Shown: piece after piece, positions 23,228 through 34,304 of the stretch | Position numbering within the stretch: position 1 is the stretch's first letter | How the letters are laid out: each line of letters starts with the position of its first letter | Assembly (NCBI GenBank): GCA_002803225.1 | Contig: NXFV01001251.1 | Coordinates: forward strand, 1-64,000 | DNA: 64,000 nucleotides | Direction of reading: 5' to 3' | DNA from: Gamarada debralockiae | Taxonomy: Eukaryota > Ascomycota > Leotiomycetes > Helotiales > Hyphodiscaceae | Translations under genes and position numbers: made by a program | Notes under the pieces: generated by a model | What the model was told of the DNA's origin: nothing | Seen by the model: only the letters and a program-made list of their open reading frames with translations | Database searches by the model: none

Positions 23228-25129
23228 TAACGATGGTTCGGGATCCAGCGATTCTCCAGTTATCCGAATGATAAACCTTTGATAGACCAATCCCATCACA
23301 TGACGATTCATGAGCGATGGCGATCAAAGATTAAGTATGATGTCATTGCTCTCTAACTCGTAAGTTTTCTGCTCGAAAGGCGGTAACATGAAGGGAAAGG
23401 AAGTAAGAAGCTGCCAATGAGAATATATTCTCTGGAAAGAACTGTGCCGTTTTCTTGCATCTATCGCTGAGTTCAGCCTTGTGAGCCGCAGAGGGTTGAA
23501 GACTTAGAGTTCAAGTGATGATTAAGTTCAATCGATCAAGCCACGCATTTCTTGGTGTCTTCGGCAATAGCTAGTCTTCCCGTTCTCCTGTCAGCTGCGG
23601 TTATCCTTGCTATTGTTTTAAACTTCTTTACCGACATTCACCTATCGAACTATCCTATCAGGAGGTCAAAATTTCCTGCAGACTTGAGGTCTCAAAATGC
23701 CGAGATATATTCTCGCCCATTTCGAGTGCCGGGCCTTATGCGGGCATAATGCCAAGACCGACGTGCAGAGGCTGGGGATTTATCGGTATCGGGGTACGCT
23801 GCGTCATGTGGGGACATTTGCAGTTGAGACGAAAGTCTTGCAGATGATCTGTGCATCTGTGCTTTGGAAAGAAAAAATATCTCTTATGACGTAATTTTTC
23901 TTTTTCTTTGAGCAAGTCCCGGTGGTCAACCGTGCAAAATGGCTTCCCCGGAGGGATGACCCTGGTGGAAGATCAGCCACGTCGATAAATGCCCCTCATT
24001 GTTGCTTGGCAATACGACGACGATAACTCGATATGCAATTTCTCTTCATGGCTAAATTGTAAGGGACATCCTGAATGACAGGAGAGGGGCCAATTGTTTG
24101 AGTTTTGCAATTTCCCAATTGGGAAGGAAGGTCCTTGTCTCGATGATAGCGACTTCGGACTTCAATGTCTTCCGATGGCGTCATTATATTTCTTGCGAAT
24201 TCGGACTGAACAGACAACACATTTCAAGGGAGGTGGTCAGCAAACCAAGCTACGGTCTCCATCCGCCTACGAGTACAGTTCTTTAGGGAGCCAGCCTCCA
24301 TCTCAAGCTCGAGCGCTCTGATGCAGAGTTTGCCTCCCGTCACGTTTCTCACCTTGCTGTCGTGTTCTTTCTCATCATTTCTTTTCTACTTCGTCTGACA
24401 GTCTCTTTTCCTTTTGTCACCACCCTTTTCCACTACAACCAGCAGCTTCGTTGCGAGGATAGCCATGAAGAGCTTGATATAAACCTTAGACGAGCTTTTA
24501 CATACGACCGCAGACTGAGAAGAATTGGGCTATCACCATAGCCCAGATCTACACTGGCCTCAGCTCGGCCATAAATCTCTCTTTCTTACTACGAAATCCG
24601 GGATTCAGATTGTAAAAAATCTACATTCTCGATAGAAGAACCTTCGACTAGCTAGGTGTCCCGAATCTCCATGACTAGATATATTTTGGAAAATAATCTC
24701 ACACGGTTTGATCGAGCTATTCTACGATACGACAGCCACTGTCTTGAAAGTTTATACCAAAGATAACGACGAATATTTCATGTGCTCCATTCTCTCTTGT
24801 AGTAGGGTTTAGTGAAGAGACCAAACTATCTAGCGAAGGACAGTCGAGATATAGAAAGACACCTTTTATCAAGTAATCAGTCAGATTCTAAGTATTTTAA
24901 AAAATCCAAGGTTAGCTTCAGCTTTATCTATCAATTTTCGAACAACCGCTTTGGTCCTTGTAGTCGTCAGTGATCTCGTCTCCGTCCGCGATACTATAGA
25001 GGCAAGCGTCTCGGATATGTTTTCGCTGCTTTTGAACTAGCGCGGCCCTTCCTCGGGTACTAATGGTTGGACAAGCATCATCTTCTGACCTATATTTTAT
25101 CATTCCAATATACTGAATGCAAAAGAAGA
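23228..25129. other. Gene-poor stretch upstream of the deaminase gene
   Basis: No coding frame supported. It contains one of a pair of imperfect direct repeats that flank the deaminase gene (24498-24560). The part nearest 25130 should hold the deaminase promoter. Confidence 0.4.
24498..24560 (+). repeat. Left copy of an imperfect direct repeat
   Basis: TTACATACGACCGCAGACTG and the following AATTGG and TACACTGGCCT blocks recur in the same order and with near-identical spacing at 26630-26693, on the other side of the deaminase gene. About four mismatches occur in the first 30 bases; the middle is diverged. Confidence 0.5.
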
Positions 25130-26473
25130 ATGTCCAGGAGAGACCTCTGCACCACGGATCTAGATAAATCGATATGGCTGAATCTGCCAGAAGATGTCTT
25201 CCGCCAGCATCTAGTCAATCTCGAGGAGAGAACCAACGCAGTCCCAATCGCCCCGCACGCTTTTACCGCCGCAGAATGGCTTCCACCGTCCCGATATGCG
25301 CAGGAGAACCCGCACACATTGCCACTTCACATTGAGCAACAAGTTGCCGATGATTTTGCTTGCCTGGCTGCCGTTGAAGAAGGCGCGCAAAGTGTGGCTG
25401 CTGTTTGTATTGAAGAGCATCCTCAAGCACCAAGGCTCACGCTGCGATTTGCTGCACTGGACACTTCGCTCAACCACGCCGTCAAGAGCTCTTTACAAGA
25501 AGCGTCTGTTATATTAACAGGAGCCGCTCTTGAAAATGCTCCTTATCTTTCCGACTCTATCGATGCGCTGTTTCACAGTGTCATTCAGCTGCATTTCCGT
25601 CGTCTGCTTGCAAGGCTCCGCTCCAGCAAGTGGGAGAGGCCAAAATATCTATCCAAAAGTCACAAAAAGCCTCTTTGGCAGGATTTCGGGAATTTGGTTC
25701 ATCGTGCACAGTTCGCATACAAGAAGGAGGAGAAAGCGTCAAGACTACTCGCGCAGAAGCTCTTGGGCGAACTGGCCGAAGTTTACGAAAGTTTCGAACT
25801 CGCCTCCGGGGATGAGCTTGCTAAAATGGAATGCGTTGTGAGGGCCAGCTTTACATTCTGCTCCACTGAAGTAATCAATGACTATTTACTACGTCTGGAA
25901 AGTAGCACGGGCTCAAAGCCGACGTCCCAAGTTGCATCTGCAATCAAATCTCTTCGACAGATTCAGAAAATCGCCGCATATCGTCGGATAAGCATCTTCT
26001 TGGTCAAGACCGCCAGAGAGTACCCTCGTTTATTCGAAAGCGGAATAACAATGGCATACTTGGCGCCTTACCAAAGCGTCCCAACAACCATTGGATATGA
26101 AGAATGGGCGACCACTTGCCATGTTCACGCCGAGGTCCAATTGGCCGTGCATTACGACCTGATCTTTCAACAGAAACAAAACCTCTTTCTGAGACCAAGA
26201 GCTATTGGTATTTCTAAGTCACTCTGTTACCTTTGTTACCAGTTTCTTCGAGCTCATCAAGGGTTTTTCCCGTCGAGGACTCATGGGAGGTGTTATGATC
26301 AATGGACTGTGCCCGACCTCGCTGAGTTCGATGATGATCTCGTGAGGCGATATCGCGGTATTTTGAAGGATATAGATGAGGAGGTGGTGAGACAGACGGA
26401 GAGTGAACCTGAACTCTGGAGGATAGAACCCATGACAAGCATCGACGTGTACTGCACAGCACTTCAAACATAG
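25130..26473 (+). CDS. OTT_1508-like deaminase family protein
   Basis: A single exon with ATG 25130 (MSRRDLCTTDLDKSIW), 447 residues. The frame is open upstream to 25067 but without an in-frame ATG, so an upstream exon is possible. The long helical N-terminal part has no recognised domain. The C-terminal third carries the zinc-dependent deaminase signature: His-Ala-Glu in CHVHAEVQLAVHYD (about residue 333) and the paired cysteines of SLCYLCYQFLRAH (about 366-369). This is the arrangement of the OTT_1508-like deaminase family, common and often multi-copy in filamentous fungi. The catalytic residues all look intact. The substrate is not known; the fold groups with nucleotide/nucleic-acid deaminases, which is family-level knowledge only. 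Flanked by imperfect direct repeats and by a pseudogene. Confidence 0.85.
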   Translation: MSRRDLCTTDLDKSIWLNLPEDVFRQHLVNLEERTNAVPIAPHAFTAAEWLPPSRYAQENPHTLPLHIEQQVADDFACLAAVEEGAQSVAAVCIEEHPQAPRLTLRFAALDTSLNHAVKSSLQEASVILTGAALENAPYLSDSIDALFHSVIQLHFRRLLARLRSSKWERPKYLSKSHKKPLWQDFGNLVHRAQFAYKKEEKASRLLAQKLLGELAEVYESFELASGDELAKMECVVRASFTFCSTEVINDYLLRLESSTGSKPTSQVASAIKSLRQIQKIAAYRRISIFLVKTAREYPRLFESGITMAYLAPYQSVPTTIGYEEWATTCHVHAEVQLAVHYDLIFQQKQNLFLRPRAIGISKSLCYLCYQFLRAHQGFFPSRTHGRCYDQWTVPDLAEFDDDLVRRYRGILKDIDEEVVRQTESEPELWRIEPMTSIDVYCTALQT

Positions 26474-26629
26474 AATAAACTGATATTGTCGAAATCGCCA
26501 CGATCTCCTGAAGCCCACTTCGCTCGCGTCTCTTGTTCAGATATGCTTTGTGGTGGCCAACTGAAATTACGCTCACAGCTAAGGAGCAACTACTCGCGGA
26601 TGTGTATATTTCAATATACTGCAATGCCT

Positions 26630-26693
26630 TCCACATACGACCACAGACTGTGGATAATTGGACCGTCTCTTTCGCTTATAGGTACACTGGCCT
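26630..26693 (+). repeat. Right copy of an imperfect direct repeat
   Basis: Matches 24498-24560: CCACATACGACCACAGACTG, then ATAATTGG, then TACACTGGCCT. Together the two copies bracket the deaminase gene over about 2.1 kb. Confidence 0.5.
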
Positions 26694-26900
26694 ATCGAAT
26701 TCAAATTCCTATTCAAATTACAGAAATCGAATTTTGGAAACGCAATTTTCGGCAGAAGCCCTGATCCTCCTCACATGATATATGACGCCTGATGCAGAAC
26801 ACCAGGAAAATCAGTTCTGGAACCTTGGGGCTTCGTCGTCGCGCCGCCCCGCCATTCGCGCAACATGCATCGAAGCCTTCTACTTGCGAAAACGGAAATA

Positions 26901-28054
26901 ATGGCAAAAGATCCTCATGCACTGCTAGGCAAGGCCTAGGAAGTAGCAGCCGGTGCGGAAGGAGGGTTCTCTTTCTTCGGTAGAAAGCAAGTACTACCAA
27001 TATGACTGCCTGTCAGTCGTGTTATGGCTAATAAAATCGTTCTAGAGCCGAGAAGTGGAAAATGTTGCGGATACATTCAATTGTAAGCCCGGCTTCAACT
27101 CTCCTTATGCATCAGAGCTGATCGTCCGTTCTAGAAGCTGGCAATGCTTTTCGCATGCAAAAGGGAAACAGCGAGGCAGAGAAGGCTTTCGAACGCTACG
27201 TACGTCTCCTTCAGTTTTCCTTTCCCCACTCCTTCCCGCCCCTCTGATGGTAAAAGCTAGCTCTAATGGTCACAGGCGGATATACAGAGCAACAAGCTAA
27301 ACGAACCCGACGACGCAGTCAATATTCTAGTCGAAGCATTCAAGGTCTATCGTAAGGATAAACCACAAGATGCAATCCACTGTCTTGACATTGCAATTCA
27401 GCGCAAAAGGAAACCTCAGAAGAGCAGTAACGCACCAGCAGAAAAAGGGGAATGTTATGAGGTTGAGATTGGCGATGATAAGCAGGCTCTGGAGGCATAC
27501 GAGGTGGCTGCAAGCTGGTTTGAGAGCGAAAATGCTGAGGCGTATGGTCTATCTACGTGGTTGTAACAATGGCTGATATCAGTTACAGATTAGCAAACAA
27601 GTTATATCTGAAAGTTGGAGACTTGGCTGGACTTGTAGAAGATTGGCCAAAAGCTATCCAAAACTTCGAGAAAAATTCATCAGCTTCGGTATCGAACAAT
27701 CTTATGAAGTGGTCTGTTAAAGACTCCTTCCTCAAAGCGGGGTTCTCACATCTGGCAACGACAGATATGGTTTCATTCAACAAAGCACTGGAACGATACA
27801 GAGACATGGACCCGACGTTCGCGAGCACTAGAGGTATACGAACAACCAAGCCTAGGGCTTTTCCAATTGGGGCTAACTTGTCACAGAGCATCAACTGCTT
27901 ATTGATCTTGCCGCCGCAATTGAGCAAGGAGACGAAGAGTTCTTCTGACCACCTCTTCCAATACGATCAGAGTTGCCAGCTAGACAAAGGAAAAACGACC
28001 GTCCTCCTCAAAATCAAAGGACAGATCGAGGCTACTGGAGAGGACTTCTCTTAA
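26901..28054 (+). pseudogene. Decayed copy of alpha-SNAP (Sec17)
   Basis: The whole gene is recognisable. Blocks in order: MAKDPHALLGKA (26901), EVAAGAEGGFSFFG, VENVADTFN, EAEKAFERY, NKLNEPDDAVNILVEAFKVY, VEIGDDKQALEAYEVAASWF, LANKLYLKVGDL, NNLMKWSVKDSFLKAG, the MDPTFASTR and EHQLLIDL blocks, then DHLFQYDQ and the C-terminal GEDFS. Alpha-SNAP recruits NSF/Sec18 to SNARE complexes. This copy is broken: TAG at codon 13 (26937-26939); a frame break at the start of exon 2 (about 27046); a compensated double frameshift around 27400-27455, where the KGNLRRAVTHQQ block lies in another frame; and a 2-bp loss near 27946 between EEFF and SDHLFQ. Splice sites are mostly retained (for example GTACGT at about 27199, and a GTATAC...CACAG intron near 27834-27886). 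It is therefore a DNA-level duplicate, not a retrocopy. A functional copy must exist elsewhere. Confidence 0.85.
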
Positions 28055-29570
28055 TCTGTGAGTATTGCATTCAGGAATCGGAGCCATGAATTGAATTTGC
28101 TAGCCCAGATGGGTTCGTTTAGAACTTGAACTATTTTGATAGCGGCCTAAATTTCATACTTTCAAGACACATTCCTTTTTCTTTTCCACGCTTCGCTCTG
28201 ACTTCCGCTTTCTGACGCCTCCACATTAAGTTCTTCCTGCATGCAAATTTGATAGAGGCACCTAACAGAACAGCGTAAGATTCTTTATCGTATCCTCCAC
28301 ATCGGACCCGGCCTTATTCTGGCCAAGGCCGTCAGCGAATACCTGCTGTTGTACATTTTTGCCTTTCTGCCTTTTTGCTGCTTAACATTTTTCTTGCCTT
28401 TCCATTTTCCCTCAATTCTGTTGGCGAGGAGAGGTTTCATTTTACCAGGTGGAGTGATAGATTCTGGGATATTATTGTTGGCAGATACGGACTGATCATG
28501 ATGATGGAAGACTTCGGTAGCTTGAAGCGAGTGGCTCAACGCTCATCTCGCCTCTACTACTTTGCCATTTTGGTAAGTCTCTCATCTCTTCTCATCATCG
28601 ATGGATAGTTGTTCTGTTTTTGGCATTGATGTGGGAACTCTGAGCGTCTCTTTGATAATTCAAGGAACTAAAAGGGATGTTTCTGACGATGAGAATGTGT
28701 ATTTCAGTCAAGATACGTGCTATCCAAAAAGCCACTAAGACTGACAACTCTGGTAATTTTTTTATCATTTGCCTCTGTGGCACCATCAGCTGTCGTTCAT
28801 TGTGTGCGAATGTTCAACCCACGTTGACAACAATCCTGCAGGCCACTAATACCACCTAATGACCATCCCTTCGACAACAGAACGACACCTTATCCGTTCA
28901 CGGCTAGGGACTCTTATTTGACTCGAAACATACAGGTTATGGGGAACGGCAGAAATCACAATGCGTGTCTTGGCAGAGAATCTGTAATCGAGTGGTGAAG
29001 TCGACAGGCCTCATGTGAAGCTCTCAAGAATTTGACGAGCGCGGAGCCTCTTAAGTACACTGAGAACTGGAAGGCTGTGTGATGAACTTTAGATTCACTG
29101 TACCGGTTGAATATACACTTTGCCGACCGAGTTTCAATTATGCATTGAATTTCAGCAGCTGAATTTGAACGTGATGGTATAGACCATTCAATAAATTCCG
29201 ACTCATTTACAGGTTTCAAGACTTAGGTCTCAATCCTATGTATATCACAATTCACGGGCCCTAGAAAAGATGAGATGATAAAGTGACATTCCCACTCATA
29301 ATACAGTCCCTACGATGTTCCACCTCGCTTCTTCCGCCAACGTCAATCTAGTCATGCAGTACAGAGGGTATGTTTCTGACCCGAAAGTGTCTGGCAGTGC
29401 TGCGTTCTAGTTGGGAACTGCGCCTTCCAGAGAAGTCGGAGGGCATATTCGCAATTGCAGTACATGGACTTGAATGGAATCAAAGCCACCCAACCTTATC
29501 TCACCAATTTGCTAGCCCCCCGAGAATCTGCATTGGTATCATCCTTCTATTTGTGGCGCTATACTACATA
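28055..29570. other. Intergenic, 1.5 kb
   Basis: No supported gene. Short frames only. The right part is the 3' flank of PDX1. Confidence 0.45.
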
Positions 29571-30916
29571 TCACAAAACAAGTCTCCCCGGCTCACCCTC
29601 CAGCACAGTCTTCACTCGCTGAAGAAAGGCATGGGCTCTTTTCTCATCTCCTCTCGGGACCTTCACACTGAAGACGTTGACCGATTCCGACATCCCTGGT
29701 ATTGGCTTTGCGGCTGTGAAACTGGATGCCGGGGACTTGGTCTTTCCAGAGAGAAAGTCAATAACGTCAACTTTCTTTGTTGGTGCCTTTGCGGAACTTG
29801 CGATAGGTGAAACTCCAGGTAATGCCGTGATCTGGGGTAAGAAGCTACCTCTGGTACCATTTGTCGACGTAGCCTTATCAAGACCAAGGACTTGGTTGAA
29901 AAGCTCATCCTCAGTAGGTTTGTAGTTCTTCGAGCGAGGTAGATCGTCGTTTGCAACGTCTGTAGCACGTGCGATGAATGTAGAGAGTGGCATGAAGACA
30001 CCGAGCGAAGATTGTATCCGCTTCTGAACTTCGAGCACGGCCTTCATTGAGACTGGGACAGCGACATCAACATCTTGGGCAACTGCTTCTGGAATGGGAG
30101 CAGCCTTTGCTGGGGATTTCGGTGCTGGAGGGGCAAGCTTGATGTTGCTGAGATCGAGGTGGGAGAGTTTCTCGATTCTGCGGGAGAGCTCGGCGGGGTA
30201 GCCAGCTGCGATTGAACCCAAGTATGCCAATACATCTCCCTTCAGTAAACGATTGTTGGGTCCGGAAGGAGTCATCTTGTCAATGGCAGACGCATCAAGT
30301 CCGTTCTCGTGCATCAAGTGCTCGACTGAAGGCAGGAGAGGGTAGGTTTGTTTCTTCGCCGGTCCCGAAGGCTTCCTTGCAGGCGCTTCTGATGATGCCC
30401 AGCTCGAAGACTTAGGAGCTTCTGCTTGTGGTTCTGCCTTGGAAGCTTCTGGCTTCGGTGACGGCTTGGCCGGGGTATCCTCTGCTGGTATTTCCAAAGT
30501 GCTGAGATCGTCTCCAGATTGGGCAAGAACTCCAATCCGTGTGCCGACTTGAACTCCCTTGCTTCCATCTCCTTGGATAATCTTTGCCATAATGCCATCG
30601 TCCTGCGCCTCCACATCCATAGACGCCTTGTCCGTTTCAATCTCCAGCAGGACATCGCCAGCCGAGAATGCATCCCCCTCCTTGACATTCCATTTGGCAA
30701 TATTTCCCTCGGTCATTGTAGGAGACAATGCTGGCATTGTGAAGTTCTGTGCAGCCAGGCATTTGGCAGACGTCCGGAAACCTGAACAAATCGTCAATAG
30801 CTATTCCCCGAGCTGATTCTTCAAGAATTTGACTGGCCTCGTGTGGTGGCATCTTGTCGCACTTGCCTGGCTGTGAGTCTAGCTGACAGACGACAAGCTG
30901 TCGCAAAAGACGCCAT
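29571..30916 (-). CDS. PDX1-type: Pyruvate dehydrogenase complex protein X (E3-binding protein)
   Basis: Two exons, complement(join(29571..30800,30863..30916)), 427 residues. Exon 1 gives a mitochondrial presequence (MASFATACRLSARLTARQ); exon 2 continues to the mature start QNFTMPALSPTMTEGNIAKW. The lipoyl domain has the attachment lysine in EIETDKASMDVEAQDDG. After a Pro/Ala/Lys-rich hinge comes a peripheral-subunit-binding domain (LLPSVEHLMHENGLDASAID...GDVLAYLG). The C-terminal part is short and lacks the HxxxDG acetyltransferase motif of E2, which separates PDX1 from dihydrolipoyl acetyltransferase. PDX1 anchors E3 in the matrix complex. The splice choice gives phase 0 (GTGCGA...AATAG); an alternative GC donor (GCAAGT) lies 4 bases upstream but does not keep frame to the downstream CAG. 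Divergent from the gene at 31179. Confidence 0.92.
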
Positions 30917-31178
30917 ACTGGCAATTAGGAATTGTAGCTCAATTGAGCTTTGTCGGGTGAAGAGCGTAGTTCGAGGAATCTCGAGATCGAGGGTGGTTGA
31001 GAAGCGTCCAAAATCCGATGACAGCGCTAAGCAGGGGTGAATCCCCGACCGCCGAGAGCTTTCAACTTTTTGGGACTACATTGGACACGCGACTGAGCGT
31101 GTTCGGAGGTTCTTCAAGGTAAAAACTAATCCAATTCCAGGGTAGATGTATAGGATGTGCTAATTGTATGATTGATAG
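30917..31178. promoter_or_regulatory. Shared divergent promoter, 262 bp
   Basis: The start codons of PDX1 (30916, minus) and the mitochondrial-type membrane protein (31179, plus) are only 262 bp apart and point away from each other. Both products look mitochondrial, so common regulation is plausible. I recognise no specific operator. Confidence 0.5.
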
Positions 31179-32150
31179 ATGTCGGCTTTCTCAAGAGGAT
31201 GCTTCTTACGGTATCAATTCCTCCATACAACCTCCAACATCCACTTCTTCCTCCCCTCCCGGAGCTGCCAACATACTCGATTGCTCTCCTCCGCCTCCAT
31301 TCTACGAGCAGTAACGAAGGCAGCGCCTACTACACCTCTCAAAAAAGCTCTCCCAAAAAACAAACCCTCTTTCACCCCAACAAAACCTCTAACAACCCCT
31401 TTTCCGGTCTACCAAACCTACGCCTCCCGACTCGCCCATAAAAACAACCCCACCCTCCTCTACCTCGCACCATCACATGCCGCCTTCATAACAGCCAGCT
31501 ACTTCGGAGCAGGTTTCTGCTTCTCCTACGCCATAATATCGTTCTGGTCCAACTACCTCAACGCTCCTTCCGACATCAAACCATGGGTTCCAGTTGCCCT
31601 CGGAGGAATCTCCTTCATGATGGCCATGGGCGGCGGTTTTTTCATGTTAGGGCCTGCGTGGATTGTTAAGAGCATTACTGCAATGCCACCTGCAGCTCTG
31701 AAAGCTGCAGGTGTGGCTGCGCCGAATATTGTGAAGGGAGCGGCGCCGGAACTGAAGGTTGAGATCGAGCTCCGGAAAATGTTCCCTATTCCTTTTATGC
31801 CGGCGAGGAAAATATATGTCAGGCCGGAAGAGATTCAGTTGCATCATACGCTTACTAATCCTGAGACCAAGCCGACGGCGGCGGAGATGAGGGCGCTCCG
31901 GATGCAGGAGGAGGCGGAGAGGAAGAAGGAGTTGGAGTATGAACAGACGCATCTTATGAGTAGGGGGATTAGGCATATGAGTAGGGCTTTTTTTGACCTT
32001 TTTGTGGGGGCTAGAAGGACGTGGACGAGGGAAGGATTCACGAAGATCTACATTAAAGGGTATCGGTATAAACTCGATGTCTCGGGTGGTTGGGCTTTAG
32101 ATGGTGGAAGGGCTTTGGATCGTTTAGTTACGGTCAAGCCAAAACTTTGA
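31179..32150 (+). CDS. Mitochondrial-type two-TM membrane protein
   Basis: A single exon of 323 residues from ATG 31179. The N-terminus (MSAFSRGCFLRYQFLHTT..., Arg/Ser/Thr-rich, no acids for more than 80 residues) is a typical mitochondrial targeting sequence. Two hydrophobic segments follow: about 103-125 (AAFITASYFGAGFCFSYAII) and about 140-160 (PVALGGISFMMAMGGGFFML), in a hairpin arrangement. The C-terminal domain is soluble and charged, with KMFPIPFMPARKIYVRPEEI and a coiled stretch near residues 225-255. The layout resembles the TMEM70/TMEM186/TMEM223 group of mitochondrial inner-membrane assembly proteins; that resemblance is an inference from architecture only. Its promoter is shared with PDX1. 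Confidence 0.8.
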   Translation: MSAFSRGCFLRYQFLHTTSNIHFFLPSRSCQHTRLLSSASILRAVTKAAPTTPLKKALPKNKPSFTPTKPLTTPFPVYQTYASRLAHKNNPTLLYLAPSHAAFITASYFGAGFCFSYAIISFWSNYLNAPSDIKPWVPVALGGISFMMAMGGGFFMLGPAWIVKSITAMPPAALKAAGVAAPNIVKGAAPELKVEIELRKMFPIPFMPARKIYVRPEEIQLHHTLTNPETKPTAAEMRALRMQEEAERKKELEYEQTHLMSRGIRHMSRAFFDLFVGARRTWTREGFTKIYIKGYRYKLDVSGGWALDGGRALDRLVTVKPKL

Positions 32151-34052
32151 GTGTATGATATTATACAGTATGTTGTCAAGAGTATTAAAAACCCCAATCT
32201 CAGGTTGGCCGTATATCACATCTAATTTGTATTCATTTGAAGATACAACACACTGATCGCTGCCCTATTTCATCATCATATCACGAATTTGTTGCACGCA
32301 ATCAATTGTTTCTGAAAATCGACGAAGCCACCACATCCCATCTTACAAAGGTAGATGAACTCGAGACGGGGAAACGGCGTTGTAGGGAAATGGTAGGGAG
32401 AAAATGGCCTCTTTGAGTTTGGGGGAAAGGGATGAATAGTAGTTATTACGGAGGTTTGAGAGCCAAAACACTGTCTTATCATTCAACTTGCGCAATTTGT
32501 GTTAACGGCCTAGAGCTCGGGAATATCAATCAAATCAAGACTCGGAGATATCAGAGTCGCTGAGTGGTTTGAATGATGGGTCGAACATACCCATAGTGGG
32601 GGTAGCTGCATGGCGAGAAATACTAACTTGATCATTCAAATCTTGTGAGCTTCAAGGGCTCCGGAATATTTGTTCTTTATCCCATGCGGTAGTGGCCGCA
32701 TAGGGGCATTTTTCCGCTTTTGTCAACTATTCTGTCTTTGTTCATTTCCAACAGCTTCCGCACAACCTGCAAAAATGAATCCCAATGTCCGGGTTTTCAA
32801 TTGTTGAACTAATTCAAACGATTAAAAACATGGCATCCACAAATCCAGTTCCAGCACCAGCTACGGTCCAAATCAACCAACAAGCCAACAAAATAGTCCC
32901 GAGGAACAATATCAAATAAACGAACAAGTCCTGTACGAGCACGAGTTTCCAGGGCATGCATATTATCGGCATTCCTGCAAAGACTTCACCATGGGACATT
33001 CGCTCGCAGCAATCTGCAAAGACATGCTGACATTGACGACAATTAGCTCCATGACGAGACAATTCACGTTAATTTCACCGCCATTACTTTCGCACGGCAC
33101 CCTCCACATTCGATTGATCACCAGTTTTTGTCTGCGATTATAACTATTACTGCTACGTCGAAGGAGGAGCGTCTTCGATTCTTGAAGTTCGCTCCCATTT
33201 ATCGTGTGGAAGGATTAGTTCTGCGGGCTGAAATGGAACTTTCAGCTTGGCACGCGGACGATACTTCTCGATCGTTCGATCTTTCATAATGATGAGAGAT
33301 CTTCAGCTGAAATAGTCAGCTAGGCGCTACCATCGGTGTGACCAAGAGGTCTGTGGAACTTGCTGTTAATCACTCCATGGGCTATGAAAAGGACGCTGTG
33401 GTTGGGAGTATGTTGAAGATGTCAGTATAGGCCCTTTTTCCGCGCCGCCCAGGTATCTTTCAAATCGATCATTCAGATTGAGGCATTCTGATCTCCTTTC
33501 AACACCTCTTTTCGTCTTTCCCTCTCTCTCCCCTTCCGCCCAACCATTCAACATATATGGGCGACACTATTGTTCATTGAAAAACTACATTCAAACATCC
33601 CTATTCCTCTACCCAATCCACTCAATATTTTTCAATCGTTCATCCAAAGAGACACGTTCTAACACTTCCACAGGGCTCAACACGAAGCACCACTACTCAA
33701 TCTCACAGTACTTCACCGAAAGAGAAATTCCCGGACACAAAACTCGTCTGGACACTAGAAGTAAACGAAGAGCAAAAAAAAATAGCTTATCACAAGAATT
33801 CACGTTCGCCTTATTGATCGAATGTCCTCACATGAAGAAGGGAATTAGGAAGCGCAAGACATTCTTAGGCCTTGAAATAGGGCCCGGTTTGGCATGCATA
33901 TTTTCGCTGCTAGCATTCAATATTGTGGTAGATCCTCGGAGCGATTATTTACAGTTCTGGCCGAGTTCGCGAATTCTAAGAGCATATCTTCGTAGGGGCA
34001 TGTCTCGCAACTCACAAGAAACTGCTCGACTCTTTGGTTCTTCCTTTATTAG
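32151..34052. other. Gene-poor stretch
   Basis: No gene supported. The plus frame 33478-34173 (231 codons) starts in pyrimidine-rich leader-like sequence and shows no domain. Its downstream part overlaps a better fragment in another frame (34053-34304). Confidence 0.35.
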
Positions 34053-34304
34053 GCATATGCTAACCCTGAAAACCTCAAGGTCGGCGGTAAGAAGGCTAAG
34101 AGCTGGTTTTTCCGACGGAAGGGTGTTCAACCGTTGTCCATCAGGTTTGGGCAAAGGTTTACCATTGAAATAGCGTATGGTGAGGAGTTGGAGGATGGTG
34201 AGAACTATGTGGAAGGGTATTATAACTTTGCGAAGATACCGGGGAGCTTTGAGCATATGGTTGAGTTGCCAGGGAACGCTGTTACTTCTTTGGTATGTAA
34301 ATAG
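34053..34304 (+). CDS. Short coding-like fragment, unknown
   Basis: 84 codons open after a TTTATTAG acceptor-like site. They include KSWFFRRKGVQPLSIRFGQR, then FTIEIAYGEELEDGENYVEG and FEHMVELPGN. The composition (charged, few stops, regular hydrophobic spacing) is more protein-like than the overlapping frames. A GTATGT donor lies at 34293, so it could be an internal exon or a gene remnant. I do not recognise it. Confidence 0.3.
   Translation, partial: AYANPENLKVGGKKAKSWFFRRKGVQPLSIRFGQRFTIEIAYGEELEDGENYVEGYYNFAKIPGSFEHMVELPGNAVTSLVCK

Noticed and set aside
30862..30867. GC-AG intron in PDX1 using the GCAAGT donor
   Set aside because: It joined out of frame to the CAG acceptor; the GTGCGA donor with the AATAG acceptor is phase 0.
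33478..34173. 231-codon plus frame
   Set aside because: It starts in pyrimidine-rich leader-like sequence and has no domain; its 3' half overlaps a more protein-like frame.
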